A DNA stretch of 64,000 nt from Termitomyces sp. T153 (Eukaryota > Basidiomycota > Agaricomycetes > Agaricales > Lyophyllaceae). Numbering within the stretch: position 1 is the stretch's first letter; each line of letters begins with the position of its first letter. Where the stretch lies: the NCBI GenBank assembly GCA_018296165.2, contig JACKQL020000008.1:496001-560000 (forward strand), written 5' to 3'. Below the pieces are notes generated by a model, which worked only from the letters and a program-made list of their open reading frames with translations, did no database searches and was not told the origin of the DNA. Position numbers and translations under genes: made by a program. Below, one piece after another: positions 23,611-34,828 of the stretch.

Positions 23611-25783
23611 ATGGCTGTCTCGTCCAGCGACCCCCTCGACGACGCCCTGCGCCCGCCGCCCGACGAGACGTCCTCGGAGCGGGACGTGCGAGTTGCACGA
23701 GAGGAGGAGGCGAGCAGGATCAGCCAGGCAATCGATGCGAGCATCAAGGCGGAGAAGCAGGCGAGGAAGAAGCAGCGGATCGTCAGGCTGCTGCTGCTTG
23801 GGCAGAGCGAGTCTGGTGAGGGCGAGTCTTGTGGGCTGACGATGGACTGACGAATTGCAGGCAAATCGACGACTCTCAGGCGTAAGTCCCGACGCCCCGG
23901 CAGATCCTGTGACTCACATTCTGCAGAGTTCCAGCGTCTGTACACGCCCACTGCGTTTCGCGAAGAACGCATCCTCTGGCGCGCAGTCATCCAGCTCAAC
24001 ATTGTCCGCTCCATCCGCATCATCCTCGACACCATCGCTGCCCCTCCTCGCAGAGCCTCTGATTCCGACGTCGACTCTGACGACGACCTCGTCCCCCACC
24101 ACGCCCACGCCCGCTCTCGCTCACACCCCTCCTCCCTCGACGCCCTCAGGACGCGTCTCCAGCCCCTCCGTCACATAGAGGCCCTCCTCATCGCCAAGCT
24201 CGTCCCCCCAAACGAAGACGAGGCCACCCATCTCGTCTCTCCTCATCAACAGTTCCGCAACCAGGAGATCTTCGTCAGGCCCGGCGCAGCGTGGAAGGGC
24301 GCGCTTGCGAGGGCCCGCATTGGCCATCACAACCAGAACAGCGTCGGCAGTGGGGAAGAGGCAATCCAGTCAGGCCCAGGCCGCCCGACCAGCGCGGGAA
24401 CCACGGGCTTGGAGACCCAGGACGAGCCCCAAAAGGTCTTGCATCAGTGCAGGAGGGACATGGTCTTACTTTGGAACGATGATGTTGTCAGGGAGATTTT
24501 GGTGAGAAAAAAAGTGAGGTTGGAGGAGCTGCCTGGCTTGTGAGTCGTTCTTGCTTCGAGTCGGCTGATCTCTTTTTCATGCCTGTAGTTTCCTAAATGA
24601 TCTGGAACGCGTCACGTCGTTAAGGTACATGCCGACCGATGGTGCGCCTTCCTCTTCTCGTTCACTCTTAACGCCTAATCCGCCACCAGACGACGTTCTC
24701 AAAGCCCGCCTAAAAACAGTCGGTGTATCCGAATACAAATTCGAGATGGAGGTTACCGCGGGCAGGGACAGCGGGACAGAGTGGAGGATCGTAGATGTGG
24801 GCGGAAGTAGAAGTCAGGTTGGTTCTTTCATCTTTCATCACCTGTTCAATCAAGACACTTCAACCTCGATTTGTAGAGACGTGAGTACGAGTTTCAGCTG
24901 TTCCGATGTGAGTTTCAATGTCTTTTGTAGCGACGTGGGCTCCGTTTTTTGACGATGGTGCGCCTTTTCCTCTTCTTTCTTAAATCGACTGAACCTCGTC
25001 TAGTGGACGCTATAATTTTTCTCGCGCCCATATCAGGATTTGACCAAGTCCTCGCAGAAGACAAATCCATCAACCGTCTCGTACGTCCCTCAGCCGTGCA
25101 CGCGACCTAATGACACAACTTTCTTTGCACTACAGGAAGACTCTGTCTTACTATGGAAAGCAGTCTGCTCGAACAAGCTGCTGGCGAATGTGGATCTAGT
25201 GTTGTTTTTGAACAAGTGTGATATCTTGGATAAGAAGTTGAGAGCGGGTGTGAAGTGCGTGGTTATTTTCCTTTTTTCTCCCTTCCCTTTCTCCACTCGA
25301 CTCCCACAACCTTCACTCCCATGTCTATACATATCAGATAACAAATTAACCCCGGACCCCCCGCAGACTCTCACGATACGTCAAAAGCTACGGCGATCGG
25401 GGCAACGATCTCGACACTGTGACCAAATGTGCGTGCGTCTGGCCCCTGGCCCCTGGCTCGTGCCAGGGTCAGCAACGTGCGGCTGACCTCTCCTTAGACC
25501 TCCGCGGTAAATTTAGCGCGATACATCGCGAGTATTCGCCGAATCCAAGAAAATTTTATGCCTTTTTGACATCAGTTACGGTATGTTGGTCCCTCGTGGG
25601 TGTTTTTTTTTTCTTTCTCTCATTGCGCGATGTGTAGGATACAGCGACGACAGCTGGTATTATCGCCAGTGGTACGTGTGATTTTTTCTTTTTTTTCTTT
25701 TCGTACAGTGTTGATCCTTGTGATTTTGGGTAGTACGCGATATGGTTATACGACAGCATTTGAAGCAGTCGAAGCTGCTTTAA
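23611..25783 (+). CDS. Divergent heterotrimeric G-protein alpha subunit
   Basis: Intron-rich gene. The start ATG at 23611 gives MAVSSSDPLDDALRPPPDET. Spliced boxes: G1 P-loop GQSESGKSTTLRQ (across two introns near 23,815-23,925); a catalytic-Arg/switch I region with KARLKTVGVSEYKFEM (about 24,700); switch II DVGGSRSQ (about 24,800); then FFDD and DAIIFLAPISGFDQVLAED (about 24,945-25,065); G4 FLNKCDILDKK (about 25,210); and G5 within TSVT-DTATTAG (about 25,570-25,660). It ends at TAA 25781-25783. Odd points: there is no Gly at position 2 for myristoylation. The Gln of DVGGQ is Ser. A long hydrophilic insert (about 24,050-24,450) enlarges the helical domain. Such non-canonical G-alphas are expanded in Agaricomycetes. 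An exon border near 24,810-24,940 may need a tiny exon. Confidence 0.88.
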
Positions 25784-26410
25784 AGGTTCTGGTCCTGGTT
25801 TCTCTACTTGCTACTTGTCTTGGGGTTTTTGTGTAGGTTTTTGATTACTCTTACACACACCCCTCTACCCCTCTCCTTCCTGTCGTTCCTTCGTTCGTTT
25901 ACACTGACACCTCCTGATATCTGCCTGCTATCTACATGCTTACTACCCACATACATACATATCTACCTACCCACCTACATATCTCCTGGCAGGAACTACG
26001 CTCCCCCCCCCCTCTGTTTTGCGCATTGCGTTGCATACGTTTTTTTTATGACTTATGATCCCCCTCCCTTTTTGTTTCTTGTTTCTTGTTTTGTTGCCTT
26101 GTTTTGTAGTTGATATCGCTAGCTCTGGGAATTCTCGTGCATTTGTTCGTTTGTTCATCATTCTCGATCCATTCTATTTCAGCTACTTATATCGCCGTTC
26201 CTTCATCTATCCGACCCACTGCTTGTATGTATAGTGTATAGTGTATGATCTCTAACGCAACTCACTGTAAACTTGTCCACTTAAGTATAAGCATCTGCAG
26301 GTTGGTATGCATTGTATATATATGTATGTGGTACATTACATGCAATGTATTTTATGTGTGAGTATGTGGGATTTAGATGTATGTATGTATGTACCTGCCG
26401 TATCCGGAAT
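25784..26410. other. 3' flank of G-alpha gene, simple-sequence rich
   Basis: C/T-rich sequence with long T-runs and C-runs (26,004-26,012) and ATGT/ACAT microsatellite stretches near 25,950 and 26,380. No gene seen. Confidence 0.5.
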
Positions 26411-26665
26411 GCTTAGCCTTGCTGAGAATGAGCGCTGAGTAGCAAGCGCTGTGAGTTCCCTGGAGCGGGCTGTAAGGCTCTTAGTGCCTTGTGACTCGCA
26501 TTGCGACTTGACAGAAGCTCTACAAACAAAGTTTATGGCTTAGCCTTGCTGAGAATGAGTGCTGAGCAGCAAGCGCTTTTTGAGTTCCCTGGAGCGGGCT
26601 GTAAGGCTCTTAGTGCCTTGTGATTCGCAATACGACTTGACAGAAGCTCTACAAACAAAGTTTAT
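26411..26665 (+). repeat. 127-bp tandem duplication
   Basis: Copy 1 starts at 26411 and copy 2 at 26538. Both begin GCTTAGCCTTGCTGAGAATG and end ACAAACAAAGTTTAT, with only a few mismatches and a small indel at the middle. It sits exactly between the gene region and the CpG-poor transposon region. No coding capacity. Confidence 0.88.
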
Positions 26666-27869
26666 TCATTAGCTGTAGAAACTGTGCGTAGTGTACACAC
26701 CTAGAACCCTCGCAGGAAGCTCCCAGTAAACCTTGTCTAGAAATTTCCCAAATCTTGGCCTCAAATCTGCTATTTTTTTAGAGGCCTCAAGTTTGCAATA
26801 ACAGACAACATATGTATGCAAAACATATGCTCTTTTTTCAACAAAAAAGGGAATTTTTTTTTTCTGTGATTTTTTCAGTGTCTGTGGCATTGTACAACAA
26901 TGGCCTTTAAAAGCTGAACTTGAGCTGCCTACATTACTGTACTTGGCAACTTGAAGAATTGGATGGAACTTTGCACAATGCAAAACATTCCATTGTGATG
27001 CTGCAAGAGGTGTCAGAGATTTGTGAAGGATCCCAAGGCTGAAAATGATGTTGTCAGCAGAGGCATGAATGTGGAGATTGAACTTCTTCCCATTGATGCT
27101 ACATGTCAACTTGGGCCCCTTTGTTGTCTGCATCCCCAACACTTTCTTCATCTGAGTTGCTGTAATTAGCATCTTGGAAAAATATGTAAGCTGGTAATAT
27201 TAATGAGAGAATGATTATCAGGTCTTACCATGATGAGTGGAAGATAGACAAGAAGCCACAGTCAGCATTGGCTTTCAACCGTAGTTGAGCTATCAATGAA
27301 GCCATACCTTGAATTCTCACCCTTCTTATACATGTTAAGAACTTATTTTGATGTAGGTACATTGTTCTGACTGCATGATAATACATGATCCCTGTAGTAG
27401 TGGATGGATGGCAGTTACATTCCTTTGCTGAGATGTGGCAGTGATGAGACCTGTGGAGATACTACTTACTTGATTGATTTCTTGTGTGTGTGCCATTGTT
27501 TGCCAGCATGCTTTTTGGACTTTCTGTTGTTCTTGCTTCTCCAGTTCAGGATTGAGACCTTAGGTAATACGGAGCAGGTGGGATGCCTCTTTTATTGTCA
27601 TCTTTTCTGGCCCATGCCTTGAAGTATAAGTTGTTGCTATCCAATGTGCATGCCACTGTAAGTTGTGCCTGACTATTGTTGACATTGTTGTAATATGTAC
27701 TACATTGTTTCACTGCAGACAATGCAGAGAGAAAAGTATTGAAACCACTTATACACTGACAAGCTGTAACAACAGCATCAAGTAACAGTGTTGTCACATT
27801 AGGAAGTCTCAAGTCAATCCAAAGGAACTGTTGTAAGTCCTAGATTGAGTGAGAGTTTTTTAGCTAGGT
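26666..27869. other. Decayed repeat DNA, not identified
   Basis: AT-rich and CpG-poor. The minus strand has two open frames (26,669-27,172 with MLITATQMKKVLGMQTTKGP; 27,546-27,812 with NVTTLLLDAVVTACQCISGF). Neither was recognised; their composition matches the flanking transposon remnants rather than genes. Confidence 0.4.
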
Positions 27870-28300
27870 ATGGTACTCTAGTTCATATATCTTTTTGTAA
27901 TGTAGTACCTGAGTAGCAGTAGAGTAAGATAGAATATCATAAGATAGACATAAGTTAGTAATCCCAAAAAGAAACTAGTCATTGTCATCACATACACCCT
28001 ACAGGTATTGAGAATGAGATATATGCTGTCCCTATCCTTTGACTCTGGTGAAGGGCCCACAAAATCTATTCCAATGACTACCCAGGGCTGAGTGGGCACT
28101 GGTCATGGGCTCAGCTTACTGTACAGTTTGTAGTTGGCCAGTTTGCTTCATGCACAAGTGATTATGAATGTACCATCACTACTCATGTTCTTCCACCACA
28201 CATATTCATGCAGATAGGTCAGGGTCTTGCAAGCACCAAGATGAGCTAACATTGAGTGTGATTCCAATGTTACAATTTCCTGCATCAAAGCTTTGAAGTG
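27870..28300 (-). pseudogene. Ty3/gypsy integrase fragment
   Basis: Read on the minus strand with stops, the sequence gives AHLGACKTLTYLHEYVWWKN (end of the H2C2 zinc-binding region), then PTQPWVVIGIDFVGPSPESK, where the Asp begins the DDE core, then DRDSIYLILNTCRVYVMTMT. These are standard gypsy integrase landmarks. Stops in the connecting segment and loss of the rest show it is a relic. It is distinct from the chromovirus at 47.8 kb. Confidence 0.75.
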
Positions 28301-29107
28301 GCCTGGTCAACAGCTTTTTTTGTTGTTTAGTCCAAAGCAGTAAATTTATAGTAAGGAAGCTGGAGGGATGGTGTCCTGAAGGTTCTTTAGAAGCTTTTCA
28401 AGGTGAAGAATACATTCTATGAGGTGCTTCAGTGGCCCTGTTGAACTTTCTCAAGTTATTCCTAAGTTGCCTTGTTGTCTTTGATTTCATTATGACTGCA
28501 ATGAATTCATGCATCCTGCATTGAAGGATATCTATTTTGAGCAAGACTAGGAGACCTATGCAACAAAAGACAATAACAATGCATGCCAAAGATTTGTAAT
28601 TATAATATTGCATTTCTTCTTGGATAGAGGATGAATTTAGATGGATGAAGCACAAAACTCACTTTTCTGCTCTTGAAATTGGAGCATTGAGGATCAGAAA
28701 TCACCCCATTGTTTGAGTTGACTGACTCCATGCAATGTGTAATGATGATGATTGCAAGTCTTGAGTTCAAGGCACATTGATGCACATATTTGTTCTGATT
28801 TAACAACAAATATAAATAACTGTATATATGGGCCTATATTGGTGCCCATTGTTACTAGTGTGGCAGAAAATAGAACTTTGAAAATTGCAGCTGAAAATTA
28901 GCCCAGCTGATTTCCAGGTAATTTGCTGTTCCCCCAAAATGATGGGATTGGTAGGTGTGAAATAGGGCAACCAAGGCCAGAAAAATTGCAAAACATTGTA
29001 ACATCCAATTTGTACCTCAAAGCATCTTTTGGAGTAAACAGGATGGCTTAAATAATTTACAAGAATATTTAATTTAATTACAACCTGACAGCTATCACAC
29101 ATACCAT
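28301..29107. other. Decayed CpG-free repeat DNA
   Basis: No recognisable protein. The composition (almost no CpG, many TG/CA) matches the mutated elements on both sides. Confidence 0.4.
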
Positions 29108-30560
29108 GACATGAGCTCAGCCAAGATTCAACAGCTCAAGGCATATCTAAGAGCCTTGCTGAAGGGCCTTGCACTTATCAATCCTGCAAACACAGAAGTG
29201 AAATTAAACCAACTTCTTGACTTTGTCCTCAATGAGGAATGCATCCAGGATGTTGGCAATTGAGGTTGCACTGAAGAAGTTTCTCCCAAAAAATGATGCA
29301 AGTATCTTCTTTATCATGCAACAAGGAAAAGGAATCAAGGCATTAGCTGAGGTGCTCAAGTACTGGGTGACAAAATTACCAGATTCCACTATCCTTCAAT
29401 CATGGCTTCAAAGCTCAATTGATTCAGCCAAAAAGTGCTATCAGAACCATAGAGGGGAGGTGCATTCATTATCTATGTTATTGATAAAGTCAGAAAAACA
29501 ACATGGTTAGCTTCTTGATGTATCAAAAGCCTCTACCAAGACCAAAGAGACTCAGACAACACTTAATGGATTAACACCATCTGAAAAGCCCCAAGTTCAC
29601 AAACAACATGAGACTAAAGTGCTGCATGACATGGAGGACCAAAACTAAATCAGCACAGATGAGTCAGATGATGAATGGAAGGGTGGAAGAAAGACTTTCC
29701 TGCTCCTCAAAAAGATCACTAGGCCATGTTGTGCTGTTGATGATTGAACAAAAAAAATTGTCTGGTCCATTGCAAGCAAAGGTTGTGAAACATTATGGGG
29801 CTGGCCTCACAACAAGACTTGAATCCTCAAGCATGCAATGAGTTGTGGATATCTGGCTAATATGAAAGGAGGATGGGTACTAAGCACACACACAAGGATG
29901 CCAGCACCTCAATCACTGCCAAAGTGCCACTGAAATATTTCAAAACAGAGTCCATCATTCATGATTCAATGAAATCCAAAAAATCAGGAGAAACTCACAG
30001 TTCAACACAATAGTACTCCAGGAAAATCAAAGTCACTCAATCAATATCACACTGAAGGGAAGAAGATACTTGAAGAGAAAGCCAAGAGCACATTAGTGGA
30101 ATTGATCATAACTTGTGGAATTTCTCCTTGAATTGTTCAGCACCTAAAATTCCATAAATTTATCAATGTGTTGAACAGCAATTATGTGCCTCCCAGTTGA
30201 ACCAGATTTGAAAACAGCTGAATTCCTTGATATGCTGCTGTTATACAGATTGCTGTGATTGATTACCTGATAACATGCTGAGATATTAGCTTTGATGGAG
30301 GAAAATCTGGGAAAGAAGAAGTTTTTCTCCATTCACACCATCACATTTTGCTTAGAGCTTGACAGTGTTCTTGGGTCTCAGTCAAACTGGTGAATATATT
30401 AAGTGAACCTCTGACAAGAGTTGGTATAATTTCAGCACAGTGTATCCACCTTACTCATCTATTTGAACAGTGAATGACCAAGCTAGGGCTGCACCATCTT
30501 TGCAGTGTTACATTTGATGATACTGGAAATGGATGCTCCTTGATCTAGAACCACCATCAT
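29108..30560 (+). pseudogene. Degraded hAT-like transposase
   Basis: Frames broken by many stops. The first part begins MSSAKIQQLKAYLRALLKGL, with a conserved-looking acidic patch STDESDDEWKGG near 29,655; it may belong to another element. Between about 30,090 and 30,560 the sequence reads LVELIITCGISP, VQHLKFHKFINVLNSNYVPP, AVIQIAVIDYL, DISFDGGKSGKEE and LHHLCSVTFDDTGN. This order resembles the hAT RNase H-like transposase core (SFDGG and a later DDTGN). Family assignment is from the motif order only. Confidence 0.5.
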
Positions 30561-30694
30561 CCCTTATGGGGTCCTGGTGTATTTTAGGTTGTAGTCAGCA
30601 TATAAACTTTTCACTCCTGTGCTCTGCAACTTTCCATGTCCCTAGGCACTAATAGAATATTCTTGCTTCTCTCTCCTTTTCTCAATAGGCCACA

Positions 30695-31390
30695 CAATGA
30701 CTTCAAACTCAAGGTTATCATCCAGGCCCCCCACCAGTAGTCCCAGCCCAGGTGGGACCCCAGATCACTTGATCCCACTTCCAACACATTCCAACCTGAA
30801 GACCCTTATGGCAGTCAACTTTAGCATGATCAGATCAGTTCACAATGTGCACAAGTGACTGGAGTCTTGTGGCTGGATACTGGCAGCGAAACCCTATGAT
30901 AGGACCAAGATCATCAACATTCTGGTGACCATGGCACTGTTCTCTAAGCTTCCTGAACTCAAGCTGGCAGCCCTGGTCATGGCCTTCCTACTGGATGCTG
31001 ACATTGTAGATCACATCTCCAACATGCTTGCAGAGGCAGTAGCTGCAAAAACTGTTAGCCATATTAAAGGTCTGGTAGGATGCCTTTCTTCAACTGCCAA
31101 CTTTCTCTCTGCAAACAATGCCAAACAAGCCAAGACAACATTGGCACTGAGGCAACTGCAGAGGCTCTGGAGAACATGACTTCCTCACTGGGCACATTGG
31201 TGCCCAACTCTGTGAGCCCTCCCCCAACTACTCCCTCTGCCAGCCCCCTCACATGAGCAGTGATTGCCAAGGCTGCCCCCCCTACCACACTCTCACCATC
31301 TTTGACCCTCAAGCCCTCCTCTAGCAATCTGTCCCCAGAGAAGGTCTTATTGGCTGGTTTTGACTTATGGAGTGTGAACCATAAGCTGTG
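30695..31390 (+). pseudogene. LINE ORF1-like fragment (tentative)
   Basis: Opens MTSNSRLSSRPPTSSPSPGG, then after an internal stop KIINILVTMALFSKLPELKL and ALVMAFLLDADIVDHISNML, followed in another frame by NMTSSLGTLVPNSVSPPPTT and KVLLAGFDLWSVNHKL. Such a short alpha-helical, Pro/Ser-rich protein is common as the first ORF of mushroom retroelements. It is frameshifted and CpG-free. The assignment is weak. Confidence 0.35.
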
Positions 31391-31555
31391 CAAACTATAA
31401 CAGAAATGTTACATTTTTTTAAGTCAAACAAGCAATATCTCATTTGTGAGGGAAAGGTCTCTTGCATCTAGCAGTGCATCCTTTGTGATGCCTGCACTGT
31501 CCTTATCCAGTTAAACCCTCTTGGAGTCCAACACTCCTCCTTGTGTGTGGAATTG

Positions 31556-31946
31556 TTATTGAAGGTCAAGGTGGGGGTGTAGATGCATAAAGGCAGGACC
31601 AGGAAGAGCTTTGGTGAAGATGTCAGCAGTGTTTTCCTTAGAATGGACTTGGTGAAGGACTATCTTCTTAGATTGAACATGTTTGAAAAGGAAGTGATAC
31701 TTAATGTCAACATGCTTGACACATGTGTATAAGAGAGGGTACTCAGACAATGCTATTGCTGAGTCATTGTCACAAAACATTTGAGTTGGTTAAGAAGTGT
31801 AATTGTGTCCTATATCCTTCAGCAGTGCTCAAAGTCATATGCACTCTTGCATGCTCTCAAAGGCTGCCTTATACTCCACTTTGCAGGAGGAAGCTGCAAC
31901 CATCTTTTATTTCCTAGCTGCCCAAGAGATTGCACTGGCATCCAGG
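31556..31946 (-). pseudogene. Ty1/copia RNase H C-terminal fragment, interrupted by a LINE
   Basis: Minus strand reads DASAISWAARK, then VAASSCKVEYKAAFESMQEC, then MFCDNDSAIALSEYPLLYTC, VKHVDIKYHFLFKHVQSKKI and VHSKENTADIFTKALPGPAF, the textbook end of a copia polyprotein. One codon upstream of this reading is a TAA. At 31,947 the reading is cut by the poly(A) end of the LINE. Confidence 0.85.
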
Positions 31947-32383
31947 TTTTTTTTTCTTTTTTTTTATCCTTTATTACATGTACAAGGCACTCAGTGCCTG
32001 TATTGCATAGTACTACAGACAGGTGGTTTGACTATAAGGGCCATAGAATCCCTTCCCCCCCATGTATGTGGAGAATAAGCAAGTTGGCATGTCTGACTGT
32101 CTAGACTACACTTCCCTGGTAATCCCCGAGTTGGTAAAGTTGCATGAGAGGTGTAGTAAGTGCTTTTGATGGAAACCTGCAGGGTGGGCAGGTATGGGAC
32201 AAGCAGCTGAGCCATGGTCCACATCTTAGCTAGAAAGGTTTTATAGCAAGGCAGGCCTAATGCCAAGTGCCACAATTAGATGAGTAAGTTTAGAATAAAT
32301 TGTGAGTTGGTGGGCCATGAGCTTGCAGGGTTGGTGGTGGGAGTAGTACACATTATGTGCCAGTTGGTATTGAGGAGATTCCT

Positions 32384-33120
32384 TTAGGGAGCTGGTTGGC
32401 TAGAAGTGGGTCCAGTGGTAATCTGAAAGCATCTGGTGGCTTTGATGTACCTGAAAATATGCTTGAGGCCAATGCACAAGGACAGAAGAGTTTGGAAGAA
32501 CTCAGCTTTATGGTTTAGCAGACAGACCAGATGAACATGGCACTCATGTTCATAGTGCAAACATTCAAGCAAGTAGTGGCAAACAGTCTCAACAGTGAGA
32601 CTGAGGCAGTGTGGGCAAGTGGAAGCCTTGGCATGCTTGATGCAGAAAAGATGGAGGTTCAGCAGAGGGTGGTTGGTGCAGAGATCTGGGTCAAGATCAC
32701 AGAGTGGTGGCAGTTGAGGTGTGAAATTAAGTACATGTAGTTCTTTGAAGGGAGGGTCCTGTCAAGTACCTTGATAGCAGGGGCATGAGTGGACTTCTGC
32801 CATCATTGCTTCAAGATGACCTGAGTGGCAATGAGGTCAGCTTGTCTAATTGCAGATATACTGAGTGAGAGGGGTTTTGTCTGTAGGTAAGGGGGGAGAA
32901 GATTGACAGGGCTGGAATGATCCAGTGTGGGCTTCTTAGCAAGCTTGTCAGCACATTTATTTGGGCTGAAGTCAACATGCCTGGAAGACCAGTGGACTTG
33001 CAGAGTAATGACTCCCCTAGAGCATAGAGCCCACTTGTTGCCCATGGCAGCCATGGCACATTGACATGACACATTGAGTAGGCAGTCCTGCTTCTTATGG
33101 AGGGCCTCAGCAGCATTGTG
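32384..33120 (-). pseudogene. LINE RNase H domain and C-terminal Cys/His motif
   Basis: Minus strand reads MSCQCAMAAMGNKWALC, LQVHWSSRHVDFSPNKCADK (the W-x-PGH-like RNase H motif with R replacing G) and LLPPYLQTKPLSLSISAIRQ. Downstream is CPHCLSLTVETVCHYLLEC, a typical C-terminal zinc-like motif of LINE pol. A stop follows VILKQ. Confidence 0.75.
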
Positions 33121-33779
33121 GACCTTGTTGAGAAAGTAGTGGGCTAGGTGGGGCTGCTGGTTGGAGAATGTCCTGATTGCTGCCTAGCTGTTGCGGCCTA
33201 TGATTGTCAGGCCATGGAGTTGGTGCTGGAGGGAGGTGAGCAGGTGTAGACCAAGGGTAAAGCCAACATTTTCTGCTTCATAGACTGTGTGCCCAGCAGC
33301 TGGGCCAAGGAAGTACCTCAGGAAGGAGACTTCCTTGCCATTTACAAGAGGATCACTGATGACCCTACACCACTCTTGTAGCCAGAACCATCACAGTATA
33401 TTGCTGTTGTAGCACAGTCATGAGTGTGTTTGATGGCCATTAGTGCCAGTTCCTTTGATATGGTAACATGGATAGTGAAGGAGGGCCAGTAGTTTGGATG
33501 GCATTGGAAGGGCTAGAATGTTTCAATGGTTGTAGGATCAATATCTATGAAATGGAAGAGGTTGTGGAGCACTGAGCAGTGTCTGCACATGTAGCACTTT
33601 GCTGCCCTCCTCACTAGTCTATAAAGGAGGTGGATTGTGGGCAACAATGATAGGCATACAGTGGCTCTGGTTAGTATCACTAGTGGACATGGTGGGGGGG
33701 CATACCACCTGAGATCCTTGAAAGTTGAGAGACCTGGAAGGTCCACTATGTGGCACTAGCCATGACTTCTTGAGTGTGT

Positions 33780-34828
33780 TGATGTGCTCCTATGCCGCCT
33801 AGTGCCGTGCAGGAAACCTAACACTTGTCACTAGATAGGATAGCTGGCAGTAGGAAGTTAATAATTGAGGGCGAGTCAGTAACCGTCCCAGAGAACTAGA
33901 GCGAAAGTGGTGGCAAGGAGGTGAAGTCGAAAAGAATCGCTACTGCTAACGATAGTCGCAGCGAAACTGAAATGGTGGCGGGGCGAATAAAGGAGAGAGA
34001 CGGCGGTAAGAGTAAAACTAAGATCGACGGACGAACGTAAACTTATCGCTAGCCGCAATTGCTAGCGTCACTAAATTGAAATAACGCTAATAGGCACCCG
34101 TAATTGGTACCACACTAAGTCGAGGTTGAGGTTGAAGAGGTTTGTCGCGAACCCAAAGTCGAAGACGAGATGAGGGAAAGGGATGAGGCGAATGGAATCT
34201 TTAAGCTGGTAGCTTATAGATGGAGGAGTAATACGATGGTGATGCGATGGTAAAATTCGATGGTCGGGTGTCTATGTACAGGCAGTATTTATACGTTTTC
34301 GAAGTATAGTAAGGGAAGGTAAGCAATTAAGCGCCACTAGCGGCGGCGTCTGCCACTGTGTTTAGGTTGCGTGCCAGGCGTCAGTCCGTAACTAAGTAAA
34401 AGGTCATAGGGGAGGCCTTGGCGACGACTAATTGCTAATAAGAACCAAAAAGAGAACGAGTCCGATGTCAATACCTGAAGTAAGAACACCGTTCAGTGAT
34501 GTTGGTAAGCTCGACAAGGGGAATGATAGTAAAAAGGTACGCGTCTGGTAATATGTCCATATATAGTAAAGGAACGCCGTTTTGTCGCCAGGATCGCTAA
34601 GGTCGCTAATAATCGTTGCCAAGAGGGTCTAGGCCTTGATGGTCTAGGCCCAAGTTCCAGGCTTCGTGTGATGTTCCCCGTGATCAATAAGTCTCGTGGT
34701 CACTAGAGTCTTGTGCTTCGGTCCAATCCTAGGGCTAAGTCCCGTGCGCTGAGTGTTGTGACTTGTGTCAAATTCGAAGTAGTCAGCTGCCGCCGAAAAA
34801 GGTGCTCAGCGATAACTGGGGCTCATCA
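33780..34828. mobile_element. 1.05 kb insertion in the LINE with TGATG...CATCA ends (solo-LTR-like)
   Basis: Removing 33,780-34,828 plus one copy of a short duplication restores the LINE reading frame: FDSKLQ, stop, AAH on one side and TQEVMASAT on the other. The insert starts TGATGTGCTCC and ends GGGGCTCATCA (imperfect inverted ends, TG...CA), flanked by GTGTG on both sides (an extra T on the left). It is full of CpG while the LINE around it has almost none. It has no coding potential and a TATTTATAC box near 34,285. Size and ends fit a solo LTR; a non-autonomous DNA element is the alternative. Confidence 0.7.

Noticed and set aside
26669..27172. 167-residue minus-strand open frame as a real gene
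   Set aside because: Located in CpG-poor decayed repeat sequence next to the duplicated border; no family recognised. Kept only as unidentified repeat DNA.
33780..34828. Classification of the LINE insert as a DNA-transposon MITE
   Set aside because: Terminal inverted match is only about 11 bp and imperfect, the ends are TG...CA and the flanking duplication is 5 bp, all better fitting a solo LTR; it is also long for a MITE. Not fully excluded.
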